Shown here in pieces: positions 22,031 through 37,863 of a stretch of 64,000 nucleotides of DNA. Numbering within the stretch: the first letter of the stretch is position 1; each line of letters opens with the position of its first letter. The notes under the pieces are model-generated. The model had not been told where the DNA came from and ran no database searches. It was given only the letters and a program-made list of their open reading frames with translations. Origin of the DNA: Drosophila miranda (lineage: Eukaryota; Arthropoda; Insecta; Diptera; Drosophilidae); assembly GCF_003369915.1 (NCBI RefSeq), contig NC_046674.1, positions 23,067,657 through 23,131,656 of the forward strand, written 5' to 3'. The translations under genes and the position numbers were made by a program.

Positions 22031-23367
22031 CTAATCGTGTTTAGTGTCTCTTGTCCGGCAAAGGTGGCAAATCTTTGATCTGGGATTTGCAGTCTTACTA
22101 CTACTCCGACCATACGGGGGCCATCCATTCACATCTACGTAATAGATGCCTCTCGCTTTTCTGTCAATTATGTATCCCATCGAGGAAGGTGTGCCCGCGC
22201 CCGCCCTGCAGTCGCGTCGTCGGAGCTCATCCCAAGAAGTGCATTTGGTGCCCATAAAGTTCGTCTCCTGTTGGGGATATGCACTCTCTGCAAAGTACTC
22301 TACGGCGCGTGTATGAGAGCAGCCGATGGTCAGGCAACCGGGCTGTATGGGATGTGCTCCACCCGGATAGAAATCTACATCGCCCAGGGGCCCACGCTTC
22401 GCCAGAATACCAATGTTGGTATGGATGACGTCCACCAGCTGCGCATCTCCCCGGGTCAGTCCCGGCAGAATGTTTTCCTGCCGAAAACAGGGTTTCGCGG
22501 GGTCCAGACCTGTTATACGGGGTACCAGTCGGCCAGTAAGCCGCTTAAATGTGCGCCCAGCAGTACCCATAATGTGTGCCCCCAACGAATGTCCTACGGA
22601 AGCTCACGTATCATCTATAGACCCTTGGATTGCTTAGACTGCCGATCACTTACCGATCAAGTGGATATTTCGCAGGGGAGTGAGCTCTATCAAGTGCGTT
22701 AGACCAACAGCAATGTGTTCGCCAATAAGGTCCGTGTTTAGGGCCGACCAAGAGTACAGTGTGTCCACGTAATCGGCAGCGTCAACAATCTGAAATTGTT
22801 CTTGCTATTTAAGTGGACTTTACTCTGCAGGACTCTTTACACACAACAAAGTTCACATCGCGGCGACACATGAAGGCCCTCGAAATCATGGCGATAGCGG
22901 AGGATTCGTTGACAGTGTTTGTCCAGCCGGTCGCCAAGATGACCACCTTGCGACCCTTGCCAAACTTGGAGTGATTCCAGAGCTTCGCTGCATCCAGCAG
23001 TGGAACACTGTAGTTGTGGCAGGGCGTCATGTACTGAAAGTGCATTTTATTTATATCTGGAGTGATCTTCGGAGGTACTCTGCCCATAAACAGCGTGGAA
23101 GAGCCTGTGGAAACACAACTATTGGCATGCGATGGTGTTCTGACAATAGGATATTCTCTTCTTACACAGCATATCTATCGCATTGGCTGCCAGCTCGAGA
23201 GGAGCAGCCGTGAGGATATTCGCTTTCACTGTCACAATGTCGGTCAGGACTCTGGGCACTGTCTCCCACCAATTTGGTGTAGATCTTCCATCAGTTGCTG
23301 TCATCTCGGCGTGTATGGCATGACAATGCATTGAGATTTGCCAGAGGAGAAAACACTGAATCCGCAT
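22031..23367 (-). CDS. Secreted lipase of the pancreatic-lipase family, four exons
   Basis: Exons (minus strand) 23166-23367, 22845-23104, 22654-22789 and 22031-22593 join in frame (386 codons) with introns of 55-61 bases. One donor is the weaker GTGTGT. An apparent stop near 23117 lies inside the first intron. The N-terminus is hydrophobic (CFLLWQISMHCHA). The nucleophile elbow GHSLGAH is formed across the third junction; the catalytic Asp is in GLDPAKPCF and the His in GCSHTRAVEY, so the triad is complete and an active enzyme is expected. DAADYVDTLYSW is also a family motif. Fly relatives act on dietary or yolk-related lipids. I cannot name the orthologue. Confidence 0.88.
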
Positions 23368-23776
23368 TTCACGAATATGTGCAACTGTCTACACCGAAGC
23401 GGAGCGAACGGAAGCTGTTTCTGCTTTGCGCTTAAGGCGCAAGTGAATCGAAATACTTTAGCGAGCATTGTTCTGTCTTCGCATTGTTCCTAATCTTACT
23501 TTTTTTTTGACTTAGCTTAATGTTTGCATAATCTACTATATTTTGCAAATGGCAATGGCACCAATTGCTTATTAATATTCGTGTTTAATTGACCTCAATT
23601 TTGGTTTAGCGTAGGAAATTTATCTAAAAAAAGTGAATCATTTCATTCTCTGCTTTGTGCGGTGGAGCATGTATATTTTCATAAATGTAATCTTAGCTTG
23701 TAATCTTTAAAAAACGGCACGATATCCTTCCTATAAATCTTATAAAATTATTTACATATAATCCTACTTTTTTATG
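23368..23776. other. Interval between kin17 3' end and lipase 5' end
   Basis: No gene is seen. It contains the lipase upstream region and, further right, the downstream flank of kin17. No TATA box stands out. Confidence 0.45.
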
Positions 23777-25030
23777 CTATGTGTCATATAATTTGGATAT
23801 ATCTTCGTACTGTACATTATCGACTATTCGTCCCTTGAGCGGTCCGTGGAGTATCTCAATGCTTACGGAAAACTTACGCTCGTCAAGCTTTTTCAGCAGA
23901 GCCTCTGAGCCGCGATAGGCGCCATTAACAACCAACACTGTTTTGCCCATGGCTGGTATCACAGTCTCCAAGTGCGCCTGTAAGAAAAATAAAAAGAGTT
24001 AAGCTTAGACTTGTGGCGTATAATTGGGGTACATTATAATCCATACCTGATCCACTTTGAGCTTTTCGCCCGTATCAAGGAATTTGATTTTCGCCTGATA
24101 TTTATCGACTAGTTCCTGCACAACCGCTTTTTGCTTGAAAAACTTGTCGCCCATGGACTTTGAGATGAATTTCACCACAATGTTCTTGTGCAGCCAATAA
24201 TCCTTGCGGTTGGCGCGTTCTTTTTTCGCTTCCTCCTGTTGGATGATCTCATCCAGCGCTGATTTGGAATGGGAACCGCCTTTTTCCACCAACATCGACC
24301 TGGGCTTCTTGAAGACTTTTTCGTCAATCTCAGAGTTTGGTCGCTTTGCCAATAGCGCCGATTTGCCCAAGATAGATTCGGGCTGGAACTTTTTCTCTAA
24401 TCGGATGTCCAATTTAAGCGGCTCGGCCTCTTCCCGTACAAGCTCGGTATACTTTTCCTGCCCACTGTCGTCGCCATCGTCCTTAGACTTTGCCTTTTTG
24501 ATTTGTTTTTCAATAAAATCAGTCATTCGCTCCTCGTCGTCCTTTTCCATCTTTTCCTTGCGTTCGGCTTTTGCCTGGCGCTCCATAGCCTCGGGGCTGC
24601 GATCAATGTATGAGACAAACCATCCTTTTTCCGTCTCGTCCGCTACAACCTGGCCAGTCCTTCCCAGCCACTTGACATAATCGGAGAGTGTTAACCAGCG
24701 GGTTGCATTCATGTGGATGTGTTCCTTGTGAGCAATGTACTCCTGGTATATCTTGTTGGCATTGGTACGCTTCGTGCCGAACCGCCGGCGCAACAGCTCC
24801 AGGTAACCATCGGAGAACTCTTTCGAGAAGTTGTGTAGAAACTTTCCAGGCGAGTCTGCAAACAGCAAGAGTTGCCGCTGATGCGACTCGCTCATGGTGT
24901 GGCATTTGAAGCCGTTCTCGTCGCGGCACTGCTTTTCGCACATTTGGCAATACCATCGCAACTTCTGCAAGCCCTTCGCCTTCATTTTATTGGCGAGGTA
25001 CTTGGGCGTACCAGCCTCAGCACGACCCAT
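23777..25030 (-). CDS. kin17: KIN17 DNA/RNA-binding protein
   Basis: Exons 24047-25030 and 23777-23977 join in phase 0 to 394 codons. The protein starts MGRAEAGTPKYLANKMKAKG, a strongly conserved KIN17 N-terminus. It has a C2H2-type zinc finger (CQMC...H...H, about residues 28-50), the winged-helix region (about 51-160; SDGYLELLRRRFGTKR), a charged coiled-coil segment (about 180-230), and a C-terminal SH3-like/KOW region (about 285-394; GKTVLVVNGAYRG). KIN17 is nuclear and is linked to DNA damage response, replication and splicing. The Motif-1 promoter lies 59 bases upstream. Intact. Confidence 0.95.
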
Positions 25031-25775
25031 TTTTAAATTTTTGGTTTTTATAAAAAAGAAAACACAATTTATGAACACAATACACAACCAGTGTGACCGC
25101 AGATTTATTGTTCAAATAAACCGTCCGACCCTCAGAAATATACCAAAACATTTTAAATTTTAAAAATATACCGTAAATATAACTGAATTCAAGTTCTATT
25201 ATACATATTCCTCGTTTTTGATATTCCGTGGAATATTACTAGCTATAAAGAACATATAGCCATACCCACATAATTTTATCCGATTAGTGAATCTATTTTC
25301 TCATTGACTGGCCTGGCCGAAAAGTATTAAAAATACCGTAAACGGTCACCCTGTACACAACACATCTGGATCTATTGATAAAATATACCGTCCCAGAAAA
25401 ATACCGAAATTAGCAGTCTTATTTTTAAAATATACCGTAATATACCTTAATCGCAATTTCGAAGTAAAAATATACCGAAGAGTAACGGTCAACCCGGTGC
25501 CACTAGCCTAACAATACCTGAATCTCACCTGAACTGCGCTAACTTAAAGCTTCATAATTTTCGTCGAGTGTGTCCATGATCGGATCGATAAATGAATCAA
25601 TAATCTTCAAGATTGGCTAGTTTTAAGGACTCCTTTTTATTGGATTGTTTATAAAATAAAGGTTAAGCTAAAAAGGTCAACCAAAATTTCCATTTTTTGA
25701 CATGGTAACTACACGGTAACTACATATTTGGTACATATGAACTACATATTTATGGAGTATGGGCCACCCTATGAC
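25031..25775. repeat. kin17 promoter and dispersed repeat, copy C
   Basis: CAGTGTGACCGC at about 25089-25100 is Motif 1 in the kin17 (minus) direction. Beyond it come CCGACCCTCAGAAATATACC, TTTTAAAAATATACCGTAAA, GAATTCAAGTTCTATT and ATTCCTCGTTTTTGATATTC, which match 44.07-44.30 kb upstream of alphaSnap in the same orientation relative to the gene. Further right (25330-25500) are more ATACCGT words, then CAAGATTGGCTAGTTTTAAGG, also found in the 44-45 kb repeat. The interval has no coding sequence. Confidence 0.75.
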
Positions 25776-28321
25776 TTAAGCTACGATTTTCTCGCCCAGT
25801 CGTTCAATCTCGTCCAAGATAAAATCCAGCTCATTAATTTGAAGAACGGGAAAGCACGTGAAGACCATCCGGAAGAAGTTACCCAAATTGTGAGCTTTCA
25901 GCGGGGAATATCCTACCATCAACGTGCCGCTGTACGCCATCTGCTCCTTAATTTTGGGGGCTACCTTTCAGGTAATAAATACAAGAGTTGCATTGGGTTT
26001 AATAAAAAAAAATTGTTTTTTTCTTACTGTGTATAAACGAGTCCACCAATCAGTTGTCTCTTCGTTGGCTGGTACCCGCATGTCCTTGGGTATGTACCAG
26101 AAGCAGACATTGGAGTACTCATGCTTCTGGAGTACGAGTCTGAAACGATCGGGACGCTCACGAAGTTTGTCCTCCAATAATCTGCCCATGTCGATGGCGT
26201 GGTCAACCAAGTGTCCATACTGTCCGTAGCCACGAGCCTTGAGCATTAGCCAAAACTTGAAGGCATCTATCTTGCGGCCGCACTGCACACTCTTGTTGCC
26301 CGTATCGTAGGAGACGTCGTAGAACTTGTCCTGATGAAACAGATAGTGGGCCTCCACACTGTTGCAGTGTTCCAGCAAATTTCCCGACTCCCGCGTGAGG
26401 AACAACGAGCACTGGAGTGGAACTCCAACCGTCTTGTGGGGATTCCAGGCAAAGGAGTTCGCACGCTGGAGACCGGCTATCAAAGATCGATGCTTGTGGG
26501 ATAAGAGCGCTGCGCCGCCAAGGCATGCATCGACGTGAAGCCACAGTCCGTGGCGCTCTGCCAGATCTGCAGCACCGTTGATATCATCGAATGCGCCCAG
26601 CACAGTGGTTCCGGCTGTACAGTTGACAAAGAAAGGCTGTGCCCCACGAGCCTTTGACTCGATTATCTTTGCCTCTAGGTCGTCCAAAAGCATTTGACCG
26701 CGTTCGTTGGTTCTCACAGCCACACAATTGTCACTGCCGATACCCAGCCAGTGGGAGGCCTTCACAAAACTGTAGTGGGACTCGTCGGAGGTAAACAGCA
26801 CCAGAGGCCGCATTCCGAACATACCAGCGGTCTTCACCTCTGGAGCATACTTGTAGCGAGCCATCACGATGCCGTACATGTTAGACATGGATCCTCCAGG
26901 CCCAAAAATACCATCACCATGGTCATAGCCGGCCAACCTACAGACCGTAGCAATCAGCTCTGTTTCAATCAGACTAAACACAGGCGCCACTTCATAGGTG
27001 TATCTGCAGGTCGAATAAAGATAGTTATTGTAAATTTTGTTTACCAAGGAGCATAATATATAGAAAGGAAGCTGCGAATCGTTTAGACATTTAAATCGAA
27101 AGATGATTGCCAAAATGCGGTAGAAATATGAAAAAATACAAGGAGGTGCATTTTTAATGGTTATTGACCTAAATAAGCATAAGAAGAAAAAAATACATAA
27201 ATACTCATCGAATAATCACGTCAATAAGAATGCATTACTCAAAAAAAACTATTAAAAGCTGCACCTTATATGGGCGTTGTTGGATCGGTCTTAAATTTCT
27301 CTTATTTCTTATATATACATATGTATATCATTACAATCAACTGCACCCACTTGCAAGTCTCCAACTTAATTTTTGGAATTTATGCAAAACATCGGCCGTC
27401 TGGCTGATGTGCATTGGTTGGACACTAATCAATTTGAAGCATTATCTCGTAATGCCTAGTAATCTGCGAGCTCTTAATTATTAATATAAAAAATGCAATC
27501 ATAATTATTGCCACAGATAATATAGTACATTGTTAATGCTGCTGCAATCTTACGAGCTTCCATTCATGGCCTCTGTGATCAATGCTCCCGCCAATCCAAA
27601 GGGGTCAACCTGTCCGAACAGTTGATTGTGGAAGCGTCCATGCGAGGTCTTGACTGAATACTGGATCACCGACTGGCAAAGCTGCTCGATTTCTGCGAGA
27701 GTGGACGTCTCCGTCTCCCGGATTTTCAGATTAATCAATTCCTTGGAATGATAACATACAAACGTGTAAATGTAAATTAAATCCAGCTTTGCCTGCACAT
27801 GTGTATACTATATATCGTATTTAAAATTAAATTTTAGGATACGGATTCGAAAAGATAAATATTTATGTAAAACACACTGCTCATACTCCGTCTATACCAG
27901 TCTAGGCTCGTGTAGTTATTCTGAGAACAACTACCTGCATTCGGCCTGCTTGAAAATCAGTGTGTTTGTATATCGCCTGATACCGGTTATACGAGTAGCT
28001 TATCGGAACTTATCAAGACCACTCAATTTGTTATATAATTGGCTAAATCACAATTAATTTCTTTCAAAAAGGCTTGGGGTCAAAAATTGAACTCTTTTTT
28101 TTTTGTTTTAATCGGACAGTCACCCCGCCGTTATCTCGAGACAACAGACTTACCTTCAAATCGTCTGGCTGCAAAAATGATACGATTTTCTGCTTATTCC
28201 ATTTTTGGGGATCCACACAGAATGTGTCGTCCTTCTGCAGTAGCTTGAATACATTTTCCAGGATATTCCAATCATCCATAAGCCCTTCGCGAACTCGATT
28301 CACAGCCAATGCCTGATCCAT
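25776..28321 (-). CDS. CG5618: PLP-dependent acidic amino-acid decarboxylase (CSAD/GADL1 type)
   Basis: Exons 28154-28321, 27554-27741, 26028-27003 and 25776-25964 (minus strand) join to 506 codons. It is a group II decarboxylase: substrate-side motif FHNQLFGQVDP, cofactor region GPGGSMSNMYG, HVDACLGGA, and the PLP lysine in FAWNPHKTVGVPLQCS. Family members decarboxylate cysteine sulfinate or aspartate (to hypotaurine or beta-alanine) or glutamate; sequence alone does not decide the substrate. The start is the ATG at 28321 (MDQALAVNR). The symbol is given from synteny with the 77B region and family membership, from memory. All catalytic motifs are intact. Confidence 0.85.
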
Positions 28322-29765
28322 ATCACACAATATCGCCTAGTCACGACTTTGCCAGTAAAAAAGAACGCTGATTAATTTCAGATTTCTTGAACCTCTGTCG
28401 CCGCCGACGATTCAATTGGAAGTGCCCCAATGATGTGATTGCCAGTCGCAGTGCAGCTGATTGTGACTTTCCGAGTATGTATGTATATTCTCTTGATCAA
28501 ATTCTCATTAAAGTTGTAAACTGAGCTACAACCACATACAAATGTAGTACGTACAAATATACGAGTGCGAGCAACGATTTACATATGTATATGGATAGAG
28601 TTGGCTCTACACGTCCATCATTTGTTTACCGCAGTGTCAGCAGTCGTGCTCATTGGGGTGGAGCCGATTTTGTTTTATCACAACATTAAGATAGATGGAA
28701 AGTTTCTAGATTTGTGCGGATTTGTGCGGATTTGTTAGACGAATATATAAGATGGACTCGTGCTTATATCATTTTGCCACAGCCAGTATCACATGGAAAT
28801 ATTAATTAGCATAGGAATTGGGTCAACATTCTACTACTTGCATGCATGGTACATATATTCTTAAACAATAGAAATCTTACAGACTTTCACTTCCAGTCTT
28901 TGAATGCGCGGTACTCTGGGGCAGGGTACCCAGGGTATATTCTCTTCCAAAAGCAGTTCTGAATAGCCGAAATGGCCATTTTACCTCTTGGTTTATCAAA
29001 AGATTCTTATCAATTTGATTATTTTCCATTTAAACCTTTCGGCATTTCTTCTTCTAGCTTTTGAAAGTAGAAGAGTTAAATAAAGAGTAATTCAATGAAG
29101 GGAAATTTAATGAGATCCCCAGCGGATAAGTTCTCAGAGCACATTAAATCGTACGAGTAGTACGTGAGTACTCACGAAATCGGCATTTGAATGCATATAC
29201 CAAAATTTCCAGACAACTTTCTACGTATGTACATATCTGTATGCAAATAGTACTCGGTGCTTGGTAATATCGTAGAGTGGAACAGGGGGTAACGTGGAAT
29301 AAATATTACTAATTTCTAAAGGTTAAACAGTGATCTGTCCAAAATCCTGATGTTTTCCGATGTTTCCTGCTCCTTTTCACATAGTTTAGAAGAGCCCATC
29401 CCTATTTCTTGCAAATTATTCAGGTAACACTGCCCTGTGAAATCCAAGTTAAGAAGTCTACGTAAAAAAGAATGATTGCCAATTAGGTTCCATTAAATCA
29501 TTAGCGATGTTAAATCAGTTTTGTTCACGTAAAACGGTATCATTTTAATATTTGTTTTCTTCGATTTAACATAATATTATCTTGTAGGTATATGCATTAA
29601 TTTAGATTTTACTTTTTCGCCAACAACGTAAAAATGGAAGAGGGGTTTGTGTGTGTTTTTGCGTATTATTAAAATATTCTATTTAATTTCCTGGTCTATG
29701 TGGCTGCGCAGTTTCAGTTTACGTTTGATGGTAGGTATAGCTTTGTGTATTAACAGAAACATTTT
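28322..29765. other. Interval between the decarboxylase promoter and the eRF1 3' end
   Basis: No gene is supported. The left part holds the decarboxylase upstream region. Near 28719-28736 is a short GATTTGTGCG direct repeat. The right part probably holds the long eRF1 3' UTR. No RNA gene was recognised. Confidence 0.45.
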
Positions 29766-34275
<4,510 letters not shown>

Positions 34276-35606
34276 ATTGCTTGTGAATTGTTATCTCCTG
34301 TTCCCCTTCGAAGTCGTTGCCAATAGAATTACGAGTGATTTTTTGTGGTTGCTGTGCGACGGTGGCTCGTGGCTGGTGGCTGTGGGGGGAGGGTTAAGCA
34401 GCCTGTTCCTTCCTCGATTCTTCTGCGCCGCTAGTTTTTATCTTCACCGTTCCCTGTGTGGTCGTTGTATTGACATTCACGTTCTTCCTTTCAACGTGGC
34501 TGCCGCGATGTATACCCTGTAAACGGTTATATACACAAATTACACACATATTTAAATATTCACATGAGCACACAAACATACACCCACACATACAATTGTA
34601 AATAATGTAAGAAAGCAGGGGGAGAGAAAAAGCACATGAAATTGAGCGCATTCGTTGTCACAGACTCACGAAACGAGCGAAATAATTACGAATACAATGA
34701 ATTTTTTGTTCCAATTTTTGGAAATGTAGCATCAGTAAATACACATTCAAAAAGGAGAGAGGACAGGCACAAATTTAGGATGACAACTTTTCCTGTGAAC
34801 AAAAGACTGAATTCAGTCGCGAGTTGAACACAATTCGAGTATATTTTTTCACTCCACTTAAGCTTTCAGGAGAATTAGCGCCCATACGCAAAATTTAGCA
34901 GTGCGACGGGGAGAGAAAGAGAGCGCGAGAGAGAGTGGCAGAGAGAGGCTGAGGCTGCTCTGCTCCAAAGGTGACGTTGACACAATCGCGTGCAAATGAT
35001 TTTTGTCCTCGAATTGCCTCTCTGATGATTGAAAACTTGATGAAATCTCTATTCGATTTTCGTAGGTATAGTCTCTGCGCACTATCCACATAATCCACTT
35101 ATAAATATAATTAATTTCATAATTTTCCACATACAACGTGCACACAAAAAAAAACCACTCGGATCTGGATCAGTGTGACCAAAAGAAACGTAAAAAAACG
35201 CTACAGCGGAACATCCTAACGCGCTAGAACCAGAAATAAATTAATATGTTACGCCGCAATTTCGCAAATATATTAGGTCTAGTACAAAGAAAACATGATT
35301 TTTATTTGAAAAAAATTTGAGGAATTTATTTGAATTTATAAAATACGAAAAAACAACAAATATCGCGTATCGCTTTTCAAATATACTACTCCATAAGAAA
35401 ATACAATGGTGTACAACTCGGACTGGAAATAAATGAAAAATTGATACATGCATACATACCAAACTTTTTAATGCAGTGTAATACAAGTCGCATACAAATA
35501 TGTGTAAGCAGTCCTAAACTGAACGTTATTTTTTGGAGAATGAATATTCAACGACATATCGATCAGCGAACACGTGTAAGTGTGAATGGCAGTAGCTACT
35601 TTATAA
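34276..35606. other. eRF1 5' region and bidirectional upstream interval
   Basis: No coding sequence is supported. It contains the eRF1 5' UTR and a probable 5' UTR intron. A Motif 1 word in the eRF1 direction (CAGTGTGACC, 35171-35180) marks the likely start region. A GAGA-rich stretch lies at 34910-34950. Confidence 0.5.
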
Positions 35607-35920
35607 GCCAGGGTGACCATTTAATAATATATTTTTGTGTTTATTTTGAGGTTGAAATTGAGTTGAAGGTATAATTACGGTATACCGGTATATAATGGCG
35701 TATTTGATAAATTTCATCAATATATTTAAGTTGCATATCCTTGTCACTCATTCACTATCAAAAAATTTCTCCTTGGCGCGCACACCAATCGATAGTATCG
35801 ATGGCTTAGTTCGTTTTTTCATCGGTATATTGACGGTATATTTTGCAATTTGTGACGTAGTTTCGATATATTTCTGATGGTCAGACCGTATATTTTATCG
35901 ATGAACCCGCGGTCACACTG
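35607..35920 (+). promoter_or_regulatory. Rbbp5 promoter: dispersed repeat with DRE and Motif 1
   Basis: From GCCAGGGTGACCAT to CGGTCACACTG (35910-35920), 20 bases before the ATG. It contains many GGTATA words and an ATCGATAGTATCGATGG segment with DRE-like TATCGAT. The reverse complement of 46085-46315 shows the same order: GCCAGGGTGA, GGCGCGCAC, CGATAG(C/T)ATCGATGGCTTAGT, TTTTTCATCGGTATATT, GGTATATTTCTG. The right half also matches the primase upstream region. Confidence 0.75.
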
Positions 35921-35940
35921 GTCACACTTCTATAAACAAA

Positions 35941-37783
35941 ATGAATTTGGAATTGTTGGGTACGAAACCGTATTTAATATAGGTAACTTAATAAACCGAC
36001 CATCTTGTATCCATTAGAGTCATTTGGACAAAACTATCCGGAGGAGTTTGATGGTTCCCTAGACTGCATTTCCCTGGCAGTCACATGCGCCTTCAACAAA
36101 TACGGAACGCTCCTGGCCGTGGGATGCAACGATGGCCGAATAGTTATATGGGACTTTCTGACGCGGGGCATCGCCAAAATCATTTCCGCCCACGTGCATC
36201 CCGTGTGCAGTCTGAGCTGGACCAGGAATGGGCACAAGGTGAGTGGACTTACCGGCACTCGTTTTGATCCGTATGTTTCTCTAATATTTCTTCTTGCCCC
36301 CCTCCACTTTCAGTTGCTATCGGCCTCCACAGATAATAATGTGTGCATCTGGGACGTTCTGACGGGCGAACTGGAGCACAAGTACCGTTTTCCCTCCCCC
36401 GTCCTGAAGGTGCAGTTCGATCCCCGGAACGACAATCGACTGCTGGTGTGTCCCATGCGATATGCCGCCGTTCTCGTCGAAATCGGAGGATCACACCGCC
36501 GCCTGCCCCTGGACTCTGATGTTGGTTTGAAAATTTCCCAAAAGAGGACGGACGGACAAAATGAGAATGACCAACGTTTCTTTGGTAGGGTGATCTGAAT
36601 ATTGTGGCATCGTTCGATCGTCGTGGAAAGCACATATACACGGGAAATGCCAAGGGAAAAATACTCGTCTTGGACGTGGAGACGTTTGAAGTGGTGGCCA
36701 GCTTTCGCATTATTGTGGGCACCTCGAGTGCGACAGCCGTCAAGAGCATTGAATTTGCCCGTCGGGGCGAGTAAGTGACTAAAACCAGACAATATAGTAC
36801 CTAGATTTGTACCGCTTAAATCTATTTTAGCGCATTCCTCATCAACACGTCGGATCGAGTGATACGCGTGTACGACTCTAAGGAAATCATTGCACTGGGC
36901 AGGGACGGCGAACCAGAGCCAATACAAAAGCTGCAGGATCTGGTCAACAAGTGAGTTCTTGCCTCGACTTTGGATGTTTCAGTCTACAATCTACAGCGTT
37001 ATCTATGCAGAACTACCTGGAAGAAGTGCTGCTTCTCTGGCGACGGGGAATATATTTGCGCGGGCAGTGCACGCCAGCATGCGCTGTACATATGGGAGAA
37101 GTCGATTGGCAATCTCGTGAAGATTCTCCATGGAACAAAGGGTGAACTGCTGCTCGACGTGGTGTGGCATCCGGTGCGACCCATCATAGCCAGCATCAGC
37201 TCGGGACTCGTTTCGATCTGGGCACAAAACCAGGTTGAAAACTGGTCGGCGTTTGCCCCCGACTTTAAAGAATTGGATGAGAATGTGGAGTACGAGGAGA
37301 GAGAATCCGAGTTCGACATTGCCGATGAGGACAAGTCGGTGGACCTTAATGCAGACGCCCAGCAGGATGAAGAGATTGAAGTAGATGTGCAAAAAGTGGA
37401 ACCAGTGGCAGCATTCTGTTCCTCCGATGAGGAGGGAGAGGACGAAAATGCCCTGCAATTTTTGCCCATGGCACCAGAGGTGGAGGATCCCGAGGATGGC
37501 TGGGCAGCACAGGACGGTCTCGAGGCAAGTACCGTGTTACTCAGCAACGACCCACATGACTACGATGACGACATAATGGCCTCCAAGCGTCGCCGCGTGC
37601 AACACTATGATGTCAGCCTGCCCGATGCCCCCACCGACGGTAAGCACCTTCCCAACCGAACGCCAACGTCAATCCACTATCCAATCGCTTTCAGAAACTC
37701 ATCCTCTCATCTCGAGCAAAGCCAGCAAAGACAAACAGCAACCCGTGGGGGGGAAAAAAGCCACCGGCCGCACCAAAAAATAG
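35941..37783 (+). CDS. Rbbp5: Rbbp5, WD40 subunit of COMPASS-like H3K4 methyltransferases
   Basis: Seven exons, 35941-35959, 36018-36238, 36314-36520, 36589-36770, 36831-36950, 37011-37639 and 37695-37783, join to 488 codons. The first exon encodes only MNLELL plus one base. The WD40 repeats begin GQNYPEEFDGSLDC and include WDFLTRGIAKII, WDVLTGELEHKY, VYDSKEIIALG and IWEKSIGNLVKI (about residues 1-325). They are followed by the hinge WSAFAPDFKELDENVEYEERESEFD, which in Rbbp5 contacts Ash2 and the SET protein, then an acidic tail and a basic end (KKATGRTKK). It works with Wdr5, Ash2 and Dpy-30 in Set1/Trx/Trr complexes in the nucleus. The stop lies 80 bases from the convergent serpin stop. Intact. 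Confidence 0.95.
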
Positions 37784-37863
37784 TCTGCCCGAAGGCTGCG
37801 ATTGCCTTAACGTAGTATTTCTGTTTCTGTTTCTGTACGATGTCAATAAAGTCCCGCTTAAGT

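Noticed and set aside
22031-23367. Lipase as a pseudogene because the first open frame ends in a stop
   Set aside because: A good GTAAGA donor upstream and CAG acceptor downstream remove the stop in a 61-base intron, and the frame then continues through the catalytic motifs.
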